Shown here in pieces: positions 1 through 6,579 of a stretch of DNA of 11,644 nucleotides. The DNA comes from Candidatus Zixiibacteriota bacterium (lineage in GTDB: Bacteria; Zixibacteria; MSB-5A5; JAABVY01), in the NCBI GenBank assembly GCA_011777135.1, contig JAABVY010000271.1, positions 911-12,554 of the forward strand. The letters are read 5' to 3'. The notes below the pieces were generated by a model, which was not told the origin of the DNA, searched no databases, and was given only the letters and a program-made list of their open reading frames with translations. Made by a program: the position numbers and the translations under genes. The stretch's first letter is position 1. Every line of letters starts with the position of its first letter.

Positions 1-941
1 TGCAGTCCTCCCACAGCTATCAGCGACCAGTAGCTGATCAGCCTGTCTGCAATAGCGACAGCGGCCGCAGCCTCCTGTGATAATCCGGCGGGAATCAATA
101 CGGCGACTATTAAAAGTTCCACCAGTCCAAGGCCTGCGGGCGTTAAAGGGAGGCTCATCACAATCAAAGCGGCCTGTGATACAAATAGAACCAGCAGAAA
201 ATTGAAGTCATAACCGAGAGCCAGGATGACAAAATAAAGTCGGAACGATTCGCTAAGCCAGATCAGAAGGCTCTGGATGCTTATGGATGGTATCAGCCCC
301 GGTGATCGAAAAATACCTCTATTGAATGAATCAAAGAGATCGTGCAGCTTTGAAGGCAATATTTTTTTAAACCATCGCGATTTCCATGCTAAAAGGGAAA
401 ATCCGATAACCAGTACCAGGACTGCGATCAACGCCCACATCAATGCATCTGCTATTTCGGATTCGGCTATGCGATTAATGTAGATGATACCACCAAGGAC
501 TACCATTAAAGCTATAGATGCGAGGTCAAATACTTTTTCAGACAATAGAACTCCGAGAGAAAGAGAAATCCTGATCTGATTGTTCTTCTTCAGCAAATAT
601 GCCCTGTAAAAATCACCGATTCTGGCAGGCAGTATTGAATTTACGAACCAGGATAGAAAATATAATCTGCTCAAATAACCGGTCGGAAGGTCGATCTCTT
701 TCTCGCGCAAAAGAACTCCCCACCGAAATCCTCTCAAGGGTAGTGATGAATAGAAGAAGATAGCTCCGAGAATATACAATAGCGGATTTGCATCTCCGAT
801 GATGCCGAAGACTTTTGTAAGATCAAATCTGGTGACGAAGATATATACTACTATGGCAATGATTAGAAGAGAGAGCAGGTTCTTGATGCTGAACATCCTT
901 TTTTTCAAATCGATTGTCTGTGTTTCGGAATTTTCCTGCAA
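1..941 (-). CDS. Lysylphosphatidylglycerol synthase TM-type membrane protein (UPF0104/flippase-like), 3' end outside window
   Basis: An open frame on the minus strand gives 313 residues and is still open at the left edge. It is strongly hydrophobic, with several membrane segments (for example LLSLLIIAIVVYIFV near residue 22). Family hallmarks seen are NSILPARIGDFYRAYLL (about residues 101-117), EKVFDL (about 135), SLPLTPAGLGLVE (about 263) and ADRLISYW (about 298). These match the LPG_synthase_TM (PF03706)/UPF0104 family of inner-membrane proteins, some of which move aminoacylated or glycosylated lipids across the membrane. Only the membrane domain is seen; a cytosolic transferase domain could not be checked. 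I chose the TTG at 939-941 as start because GAGGAG lies 9 bases upstream and an in-frame TAA bounds the frame just before it. The first ATG (894-896) has a worse-placed ribosome site. Substrate unknown. It follows the terminator of the neighbouring operon, so it is probably transcribed separately. Confidence 0.85.
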   Translation of the reverse strand, partial: MQENSETQTIDLKKRMFSIKNLLSLLIIAIVVYIFVTRFDLTKVFGIIGDANPLLYILGAIFFYSSLPLRGFRWGVLLREKEIDLPTGYLSRLYFLSWFVNSILPARIGDFYRAYLLKKNNQIRISLSLGVLLSEKVFDLASIALMVVLGGIIYINRIAESEIADALMWALIAVLVLVIGFSLLAWKSRWFKKILPSKLHDLFDSFNRGIFRSPGLIPSISIQSLLIWLSESFRLYFVILALGYDFNFLLVLFVSQAALIVMSLPLTPAGLGLVELLIVAVLIPAGLSQEAAAAVAIADRLISYWSLIAVGGL

Positions 942-1065
942 TATCCGCTGCTCCTCTTTTTATTCTATGACCTTGAGAATATAAGAAATCTATAAATTAT
1001 TTACGGGCATTCAAGATAAATTACCTATAAATCGAATTGGATTACGGTGGTGATAGAATTCCAGA

Positions 1066-1102
1066 GATAAAAATAAAGGCCCGCTGCGAGTTTCAGCGGG
1101 CC
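1066..1102 (-). terminator. Rho-independent terminator of the 2469-1123 operon
   Basis: A perfect 9-base-pair stem, GGCCCGCTG (1078-1086) with CAGCGGGCC (1094-1102), encloses a 7-base loop. Read on the minus strand it is followed by TTTATTTTTAT. It lies 21 bases after the stop codon at 1123, as expected for an intrinsic terminator. Confidence 0.88.
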
Positions 1103-1122
1103 CTAAAAATCAGATTCAATCA

Positions 1123-1641
1123 TCACGAGCCGAATGGGCAGCAGTCGCCGTTGTACCAGTTGGGGGAGCCGGGTGAGCATGTCGAGGGTGGACCACCGCC
1201 AACGAAAACAAAGTTTATTACCCAGACAGCATCTGAGACATTGACCGATGCATCAGTGTTGGCGTCTCCGCAGGCAAGCACAGGCTGAGGCTCATCCCCA
1301 CCAACGAAGACGAAATTTATTATCCAGACCGCATCTGAAACATTGACACTGGCGTCATTATTAGCATCTCCGCATTCTCCCTGGCAGGGGCCGCCAGATG
1401 TCGCGAAGATCTGCCAGAAACCATGCTTGAGCTTGTAATTCGTTGATGTGCCCTGATCGACAGCAGTCTGGCTGACAGTGCCCTTGAGGCCGTAGTTGGT
1501 CGATGAACCCTCAGTACCACCATTGGAGATCACCTGCCAGTTTATTTCTTCGCCAGCTTTGGCATCGTCGGCCAGTACTTTCGTTGAAAGAAAGGAAAGC
1601 AAAGCAATGCATACAAAAAGAATTGATATATTATATTTCAT
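1123..1641 (-). CDS. Small secreted dockerin type I-like protein (172 aa), copy A
   Basis: Residues 1-24 are a typical signal peptide (MKYNISILFVCIALLSFLST core), with cleavage probable near VLA-DD. Residues 39-77 hold a module with two STNY elements, GSSTNYGLKGTVSQ and TSTNYKLKHGFWQ, which I recognise as recurrent in secreted FCB proteins but cannot name. Residues 90-150 are a dockerin-like pair of calcium loops, GDANNDASVNVSD and GDANTDASVNVSD, both with complete D-x-N-x-D-x-x-x-N-x-x-D ligands, each followed by a hydrophobic helix ending in FVFVGG. The tail is Cys-rich (CSPGSPNWYNGDCCPF). There is no catalytic domain. The ribosome site GAGGT precedes the ATG by 4 bases. The gene lies 24 bases behind the C1q-like gene and is probably co-transcribed with it. 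The mature part is 93% identical to the 169-aa protein at 2718-3227. Role inferred: an adaptor or surface subunit acting through calcium-dependent docking. Confidence 0.87.
   Translation of the reverse strand: MKYNISILFVCIALLSFLSTKVLADDAKAGEEINWQVISNGGTEGSSTNYGLKGTVSQTAVDQGTSTNYKLKHGFWQIFATSGGPCQGECGDANNDASVNVSDAVWIINFVFVGGDEPQPVLACGDANTDASVNVSDAVWVINFVFVGGGPPSTCSPGSPNWYNGDCCPFGS
1133..1570. repeat. Direct duplication, copy A (mature part of the dockerin gene)
   Basis: This stretch matches 2728-3165 at a constant offset of 1595 bases without any indel. Exact shared runs include 1133-1179 (47 bases), 1205-1245 (41 bases) and 1531-1562 (32 bases). Similarity stops abruptly where the signal-peptide codons begin. 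Confidence 0.85.
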
Positions 1642-1665
1642 CGTTACCTCAATTCATTATAATGA

Positions 1666-2469
1666 TCATGGTCCAACATATGTAACCTGCAAACGACTAT
1701 AACAACAGCTGCCATCATAGCTATAATAGTTATAATCTCCGCTATTGGAATAATAGTCCACCCGAAATGTATCACCAGATTCGAAATACCAGGTTACATC
1801 GGCCATCAATGTTACCCAATCTCCCTGAGTATTATAAGAGTTCTCATATATGGGAGACCCGTTTTTGATTACTGTAGCATGCGCGGCGAGAGCCGAAAGA
1901 TTTGCCGTCCAGGCGTTAATACGATAATACCCGGCGGTCTCAACTGTGAATGTTCCGCCAGGTGTGACATTAAGGTAACCAGATGCAGTGTTGAAATCTT
2001 CCACATCGGTGCAATAGGTTAAAAGACCCACCAATTGGCCATGTGATGAACATCCGCCCGACCACATGATTGGAGTGGATGGCGCAGATTCTTTAGCATA
2101 AAAAGCATAGGGGACAGTCACCAGCTGCGTACGAGGATAAATCTCATCATCTCCCAACACTGTGATTCCAAGCCAGCGTGAACTATCCGACGAGAACAGT
2201 GTATTTTGAAAAGGTCCAAGGCGTACCGAGAACATACCATCCTCCACCCCAACTATCATTCGATCACTTGACCAGAGTATAGAGCCATCTTCTGCCGCAT
2301 CATAGATCTTGAAGAAAATGGTATAATCCCCGTCTTCCACCGGCTCCCCGGCGTTATCAGTCAGCCGGCCCTGATAATTCATGGTTCGGGGAACCTGTGC
2401 AGCAGTATCGTTCCATAAAAAGATAAGCAGGCTGAATAACATCAACCAAGACAGTTGGCAAAATTTCAT
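1666..2469 (-). CDS. Secreted NYQG-domain protein with C1q/TNF-like C-terminal domain (267 aa)
   Basis: Start taken at the ATG at 2467-2469, because AAGGGAGGA sits just upstream and the protein then opens with a clean signal peptide (MKFCQLSWLMLFSLLIFLW, cleavage near AAQ). An upstream in-frame ATG at 2496 would put nine odd residues before it. Residues 27-125 are the NYQG module: NYQGRLTDNAGEPV, then IFFKIYD, EDGMFSVRLG, WLGITV and PRTQLVTVPYAFYA. It is shared with the two large genes of the next operon. The rest is one beta-rich domain with GTFTVETAGYYRINAWT, ATVIKNGSPIY, WYFESGDTFRVDYY and a final LQVTYVG strand, a pattern like the C1q/TNF jelly roll. Such domains usually trimerise and bind ligands. 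It also carries a Tyr/Asn/Asp-rich loop with a CC pair near residues 242-257. First gene of a two-gene operon. No enzyme motif; role as a surface ligand-binding or structural subunit is inferred. Confidence 0.83.
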   Translation of the reverse strand: MKFCQLSWLMLFSLLIFLWNDTAAQVPRTMNYQGRLTDNAGEPVEDGDYTIFFKIYDAAEDGSILWSSDRMIVGVEDGMFSVRLGPFQNTLFSSDSSRWLGITVLGDDEIYPRTQLVTVPYAFYAKESAPSTPIMWSGGCSSHGQLVGLLTYCTDVEDFNTASGYLNVTPGGTFTVETAGYYRINAWTANLSALAAHATVIKNGSPIYENSYNTQGDWVTLMADVTWYFESGDTFRVDYYSNSGDYNYYSYDGSCCYSRLQVTYVGP

Positions 2470-2549
2470 AAATCCTCCCTTGGGGCTGCATAACACCCAT
2501 TTATTAATATATAGATCCCGTGGAGTACTAACGCAGGAGTATTATTATT

Positions 2550-2577
2550 AATTTAACATAATGGTCAGATATGTCAA
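2550..2577 (-). promoter_or_regulatory. Sigma-70-like promoter for the 2469-1123 operon
   Basis: On the minus strand TTGACA (2572-2577) is followed after 16 bases by TAAATT (2550-2555). The predicted transcript start is about 70-75 bases before the ATG at 2469. The -35 is perfect and the -10 matches the consensus at 4 of 6 positions. Confidence 0.5.
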
Positions 2578-2659
2578 GTTAATAGAGAGATATTATTAGT
2601 AGGAACTCGGCATTCAATATTTCAAAAACGTTAGGACTTATATAATTTATCACATTTTA

Positions 2660-2698
2660 AAGAAAAATGAAAGCCCGCCTCTGAATTTGAAGCGGGTT
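2660..2698 (-). terminator. Rho-independent terminator of the 6334-2718 operon
   Basis: A stem of five GC pairs, CCCGC (2674-2678) with GCGGG (2692-2696), is extended by a G-T and an A-T pair. Read on the minus strand it is followed by a T-rich stretch (TTTCATTTTTC). It lies about 20 bases after the stop at 2718, the same place as in the neighbouring operon, but it is weaker and has a longer loop. Confidence 0.7.
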
Positions 2699-2717
2699 AT
2701 ACTCCACAAATATGTAT

Positions 2718-3227
2718 TTACGGTGCAAATGGGCAGCAGTCGCCGTTGTACCAGTTGGGGGAGCCGGGTGAGCAGGTTGAGGGAGGACCACCGCCAACAA
2801 AAACAAAGTTTATTACCCAGACAGCATCTGAGACATTGACTGAACCATCTGTATTCGCATCTCCACAGGCTAAAACCGGTAGAGGTTCTGAGCCACCAAT
2901 GAAAACATAGTTGACAATCCAGACAGCGTCCGATACGTTTACGCTGGCATCATCATTGGCGTCTCCGCATTCACCCTGACAGGGTCCGCCTGATGTCGCA
3001 AAAATCTGCCAGAAGCCATGCTTAAGCTTATAATTCGTTGATGTGCCCTGATCTACAGCGGTCTGGCTGACAGTGCCCTTCAGTCCATAATTTGTAGATG
3101 ATCCCTCTGTACCGCCGTTTGAGAGCACCTGCCAGTTTATTTCTTCGCCAGCTTTGGGATCGTCTGCGACCGCATTGATTGATGCAATCGCAAAGATTGT
3201 TATCGCAATTAATATAATCTTTTTCAT
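2718..3227 (-). CDS. Small secreted dockerin type I-like protein (169 aa), copy B
   Basis: Residues 1-21 are a signal peptide (MKKIILIAITIFAIASINAV, cleavage near AVA-DD). The mature part repeats copy A: the STNY module (about 36-74), then two calcium loops, GDANDDASVNVSD and GDANTDGSVNVSD, with all Asp/Asn ligands present, then the Cys-rich tail CSPGSPNWYNGDCCPF. Of 149 aligned mature residues, 138 are identical to copy A with no gap, while the signal peptides differ in sequence and length. Its ATG overlaps the stop of the 587-aa gene (ATGA), so translation is probably coupled, and GGTGAGGAG just upstream can serve as ribosome site. It is the last gene of the three-gene operon and is followed by a terminator. 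Role inferred as for copy A: a calcium-dependent docking or surface subunit working with the NYQG proteins encoded before it. Confidence 0.87.
   Translation of the reverse strand: MKKIILIAITIFAIASINAVADDPKAGEEINWQVLSNGGTEGSSTNYGLKGTVSQTAVDQGTSTNYKLKHGFWQIFATSGGPCQGECGDANDDASVNVSDAVWIVNYVFIGGSEPLPVLACGDANTDGSVNVSDAVWVINFVFVGGGPPSTCSPGSPNWYNGDCCPFAP
2728..3165. repeat. Direct duplication, copy B (mature part of the dockerin gene)
   Basis: Partner of 1133-1570, at a constant 1595-base offset. The homology covers the 149-residue mature coding part and ends at the signal-peptide codons. The 3' end of the coding sequence, including the Cys-rich tail, is the best conserved at the DNA level. Confidence 0.85.
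3224..3227 (-). other. ATGA stop/start overlap (translational coupling)
   Basis: The TGA stop of the 587-aa gene (3224-3226) and the ATG of the 169-aa dockerin gene (3225-3227) share two bases. This predicts that ribosomes finishing the first gene re-initiate on the second, linking the amounts of the two proteins. Confidence 0.85.
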
Positions 3228-4987
3228 TGCTCCTCACCCCCTGCCTCGGCTGCCGCGCGAGCTGCCTGTCTAGCCTCATAGTTAATCGATTTTTCCTCGC
3301 CATAGCCGTAACCTTCGGGATAAAGATACAATCCTTTTTCATGATCGAATTTTTCCACTTCAACTGAAATTCTGCCATCCTCGGCGGCCGGGTCCTTGCG
3401 TATTCCTGTAATCTGCCATGAAACCTCCATGCCAAGTTTGCCGCCCGCAATCTCAAATTGATTATTGCTGATTTTTTCGGCAATATAGACAGGAGCATAT
3501 CCGCCAATGCAGGTAAGCTGATAGCGGAAATCCTTATTTAATGCTTCGAAATATTCCGGGAGGTCAACCACTGACCTGCCATCTGCATCAAGAGTTACAA
3601 CACCGTCGTAAACATTTTTCATGTCCGGTGAATTGACAGAGCTGTGGCAGAGATATTCATTGTCAGGATCAAGTGGGTGGTCTATGCGAAAAGCGGATTT
3701 TTTCTGATAAAAGTTACCGGTCACAATAGCATCACCATCAAAATATCCCGCCCAGTTATAGTGTAGCCCTCCGGTCACATATCCTTCAATAGCTATGGCA
3801 TCATTGCCCCCCGAAGCGTAACCATATACAGCCTGTGTATACCCAACCTGGTTATCATTCGTCGCAACACCGTAAAGGCCATAGGTCCTGTTTGACGTTG
3901 AAGATGAGGATGTTCTGCGCGCTTTAGTCCAAACACCGAATACTGTTCCGGTTCCGGCCTGCCGCGCCTCGCTGGTTGAGACATATCTGGAATTGGTTGA
4001 ATTGTAGTCTCTGTCCATTCGAAGTATGCTGTAGGTCACCGGTTCGATGCCCAATCCAATACAGCCGTTTTGAATCGTGAGTGCATCGCTGTAATTTGTA
4101 CCGGAATGTCTGCTCCCCAAAGTAACCAGATCTTCATCCACATTCCATAGCATCCAGGCCCGGTCGTTACCGGACTCACCAAAAACGAGACCGGTTTGGG
4201 CCCCAGCAGCATCGTCGCCAATGACAACTCGATTCCCGCTGAACGATCCCAAATCTTTGCCGACGACAAGAGGCTCGCTGGGATCATCCGGCCATATATC
4301 AATCCCAACCTTAGCTTGATTTATTCTAATAGGATAGTAATATTCTCCTCCCTGGACGGTGTTAATTAAAAATCTTCCGTCTACAGATCGAAATATTGCG
4401 ACTCTATTGCTCATATCCTTCCCAATTAGAAAGCCGCTGTTGCTGTCGGGGCTGCTGATGGCAATACAGTTTCCGAAAAAACTGCCAAGGTTCTGACTGC
4501 CAAGCGTCAGCTCTTGCTCCGGATTGGGATTATTAATTCCAACTTTCATATATTCAACTGTTTCGTCCGTATGAATGGTGTTGCTGAGATAGCCACTTTG
4601 ATTGAATTTCCAGCCGCCCCCGTGCTGGGAGTGCATTGCAAAAGCAGATGAAAGAATCTTGGTTCGCGGCAACATTTCTTCACCATTAACTATCACCCCT
4701 AAATAATTATAGCTCGTATCAGTGAGACTATTTTCATAAATATTTAGAATAAAATTGAAAAGTCCATCGGTAACCTGAACGGATCTGCTCTGGGTGTATA
4801 TTGCCGATCCTCCATTTTCCATGTGGTAAATGCCAAGAGCTATTTCGTAAGTTCCATCCGGCACGGGGTTTCCATTATCGTCGGTTAACCTGCCCTGATA
4901 ATTGGTTGCATATGGCACATTCATGGCATATGCTGCAACTGCCACCAGAAGCATAATCAAAATTGTACATAAAGTAACTTTTTTCAT
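3224..4987 (-). CDS. Secreted NYQG-domain shaft protein with IDHPLDP-type C-terminal module (587 aa)
   Basis: Signal peptide at residues 1-22 (MKKVTLCTILIMLLVAVAAY). NYQG module at 28-118 (NYQGRLTDDNGNPVPDGTYE through MLPRTKILSSAFAMHSQ). Residues 145-320 are beta-rich and contain repeats of the VGIxxxxPxxxLxxG type (VGINNPNPEQELTLG, VGIDIWPDDPSEPLVVG, IGLGIEPVTYSIL), typical of trimeric fibre shafts. Residues 236-316 look like a second copy of 156-235 (both contain LGSF-GN). Residues 432-535 form a compact module (FRIDHPLDPDNEYLCHSSV, MKNVYDGVVTLDADGRSVV, YFEALNKDFRYQLT, VSWQITGIRKD) that I have seen in many secreted bacterial proteins without an assigned function. The end is Ala/Glu-rich. 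Ribosome site GAGGTAGG precedes the ATG. Only three bases separate it from the S74 gene before it, and it overlaps the dockerin gene after it. Inferred role: an extracellular fibre subunit. Confidence 0.83.
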   Translation of the reverse strand: MKKVTLCTILIMLLVAVAAYAMNVPYATNYQGRLTDDNGNPVPDGTYEIALGIYHMENGGSAIYTQSRSVQVTDGLFNFILNIYENSLTDTSYNYLGVIVNGEEMLPRTKILSSAFAMHSQHGGGWKFNQSGYLSNTIHTDETVEYMKVGINNPNPEQELTLGSQNLGSFFGNCIAISSPDSNSGFLIGKDMSNRVAIFRSVDGRFLINTVQGGEYYYPIRINQAKVGIDIWPDDPSEPLVVGKDLGSFSGNRVVIGDDAAGAQTGLVFGESGNDRAWMLWNVDEDLVTLGSRHSGTNYSDALTIQNGCIGLGIEPVTYSILRMDRDYNSTNSRYVSTSEARQAGTGTVFGVWTKARRTSSSSTSNRTYGLYGVATNDNQVGYTQAVYGYASGGNDAIAIEGYVTGGLHYNWAGYFDGDAIVTGNFYQKKSAFRIDHPLDPDNEYLCHSSVNSPDMKNVYDGVVTLDADGRSVVDLPEYFEALNKDFRYQLTCIGGYAPVYIAEKISNNQFEIAGGKLGMEVSWQITGIRKDPAAEDGRISVEVEKFDHEKGLYLYPEGYGYGEEKSINYEARQAARAAAEAGGEEQ

Positions 4988-4990
4988 AAC

Positions 4991-6334
4991 CTACCTCGCA
5001 TTCTCGAGCGCTTCAATTCTCTGTATTAGTTCTTCATTGGTTGCTTTTAATTCCTCGTTTTGCGTCTTGAGTTCCTTGACCGCCTCCACTAAGAGGGCTG
5101 TTATCCTGCTGTAATCCACCCCCGTTAAGCCGTGTTCATTTTCTCCCACTATCTCGGGCACAACTTTTTTTACTTCCTGAGCAAGAAAACCCATCTGGCG
5201 GGTTTCGGGCATTTTTAATTGTGGTAATTCATCAGTTCGGCAGTCATAGTAAACACCACGCATTTTGGCAACTTTCTCAAGAGCTCCATCAATTGTCTGA
5301 ATATTCTTCTTCGCTTTTGTATCGGTAAAAGTGAATACCGCACCTGAAAACCATCCATTGCCCATTACTGTAAGCGCCTCCGGAACACTGTCGGTGCCAA
5401 TGCCAATGCTGGCAACAATGCCCGAGGCATTCAGATGAATCTCTGCCCCCGGAGCTCCAACCAAATCGGTTTTTAAAGTCAGACTTCCCGGAGATAAATG
5501 CGACTCCATGTTTTGAGCAACATCATACATTGAAAGCTGAGCGCTACCCCCCTTGGCGCTATAATCACTGGTCATATCCAGAAGAAGTGCGGGCGGTTCG
5601 GGCTGAGGGTTAAACATCTTGATACTGCCGCCAGACGAGGGAAAGGCGCCGATTTCGACAATCTCCCCATCATCACCCGGATCAACAAGCTTCAGTAAAT
5701 AGCCATCATTAAAAGGAGACGGCTCGACACCCATAACCTGACCTATATCATTATAAAGATTTAAACTCGCTCCGGTTGTCGCATCGGCATTAACCTCGAA
5801 CATTTTCGCAGGTGGTTCAGGCTGGGGATTAAACATCTTAATACTTCCCTCAAGCGACTTCGTACCATCGAAATTCGATTCCATAATAATTACCGAATCA
5901 CCATGGATATCCTTCATAACCAGCTTGCCGTCCCCAGTTTCAATATCACCACTCATTTGCTGTGATATAAATGCATGCGGGACGGCGGTAATCATTGTGC
6001 GCGGTGAGATCTCCGTATCATCACCAATCCTAATTCCCAGGTATCTATCCTCGCCGTTAAAAACCGAGTCCTGGAAAGGTGTCGTCTGTCCGAGAACAAC
6101 GCTAAATAAGCCATTTTCGCATTCTACGGCGTGGCTTTCCGACCACATCCACATTTGCGTCAGAAGACTTTCATAAATATAAAATGACACTCCGATAGTT
6201 CCATTTAGGGGTTCACCTAAAGAATCGGTAAGATACCCCTGGTAGTTTATAGTTCTGGATGAATCAGCGAATAAAAATACGGTTGAAATGAGCATAATAA
6301 TGCCCAAAATTCCAATGATGAACTTACGGTTCAT
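4991..6334 (-). CDS. Secreted NYQG-domain protein with Peptidase_S74 intramolecular chaperone domain (447 aa)
   Basis: AGGAGG lies 6 bases before the ATG. Signal peptide 1-23 (MNRKFIIGILGIIMLISTVF). NYQG module about 27-125 (RTINYQGYLTD, LFSVVLG, PRTMITAVPHAF). Residues 160-300 are a beta-rich shaft with two copies of GSIKMFNPQPEPPA (163-176 and 236-249), 73 residues apart. A VGIGT-like segment (ASIGIGTDSVPEALTV) precedes the C-terminal Peptidase_S74 domain (about 335-430: TDTKAKKNI, MGFLAQEVKKVVPEIV, GVDYSRITALLVEAVKELK). A heptad coiled coil closes the protein (about 410-446). In phage endosialidases and tail fibres this domain trimerises the chain and then cuts itself off through a Ser-Lys pair. 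Here the Ser position of the usual SD motif is Thr337, while Lys342 is kept. First gene of the operon. Database tools may label it 'tail fiber', but the signal peptide and neighbours argue for a cellular surface protein. Confidence 0.87.
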   Translation of the reverse strand: MNRKFIIGILGIIMLISTVFLFADSSRTINYQGYLTDSLGEPLNGTIGVSFYIYESLLTQMWMWSESHAVECENGLFSVVLGQTTPFQDSVFNGEDRYLGIRIGDDTEISPRTMITAVPHAFISQQMSGDIETGDGKLVMKDIHGDSVIIMESNFDGTKSLEGSIKMFNPQPEPPAKMFEVNADATTGASLNLYNDIGQVMGVEPSPFNDGYLLKLVDPGDDGEIVEIGAFPSSGGSIKMFNPQPEPPALLLDMTSDYSAKGGSAQLSMYDVAQNMESHLSPGSLTLKTDLVGAPGAEIHLNASGIVASIGIGTDSVPEALTVMGNGWFSGAVFTFTDTKAKKNIQTIDGALEKVAKMRGVYYDCRTDELPQLKMPETRQMGFLAQEVKKVVPEIVGENEHGLTGVDYSRITALLVEAVKELKTQNEELKATNEELIQRIEALENAR

Positions 6335-6456
6335 GGAAGTCCTCCTAATAGATAAGTTTATATTTTCTCAAACGCATTGCGGGCAAGCAAAACATCAGAA
6401 AAACAGCCCCACATCTGATAAATCTGTATCAAATATTAACTCTCTGCCTCGTAATT

Positions 6457-6484
6457 AATATAGGGTCAAAGCTGATTCTGTCAA
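6457..6484 (-). promoter_or_regulatory. Sigma-70-like promoter for the three-gene 6334-2718 operon
   Basis: On the minus strand TTGACA (6479-6484), a 16-base spacer and TATATT (6457-6462) match the consensus at 11 of 12 positions. The predicted transcript would have a leader of about 115 bases before the ATG at 6334. The rest of the 245-base gap between genes is AT-rich, with no other feature that I can support. Confidence 0.6.
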
Positions 6485-6579
6485 TTTAAAAGAGACACAC
6501 ATTGCCATTATATTCTGACATTACAATTCGCACCAGGGCGATAGGCACGCCTGTCGTGTGTGGTTTTACGTTTTTGTAA

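Noticed and set aside
277..483. 68-residue open frame on the plus strand
   Set aside because: It is antisense to the membrane protein gene, whose minus-strand frame holds clear UPF0104 motifs.
3028..3507. 159-residue open frame on the minus strand across the junction of the 587-aa and 169-aa genes
   Set aside because: It overlaps two well-supported genes in another frame, lacks recognisable motifs, and both real genes have signal peptides and ribosome sites.
4991..6334. Prophage tail fibre (suggested by the Peptidase_S74 domain)
   Set aside because: The protein has a signal peptide and a NYQG module, sits in an operon with other secreted proteins, and no phage structural, lysis or integrase gene is in the window.
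6539..6556. Hairpin CGATAGGC / GCCTGTCG as terminator of the 6580-7731 gene
   Set aside because: The loop is only two bases unless the stem frays, and the T-rich tail is on the plus-strand side, the wrong side for the minus-strand gene above it.
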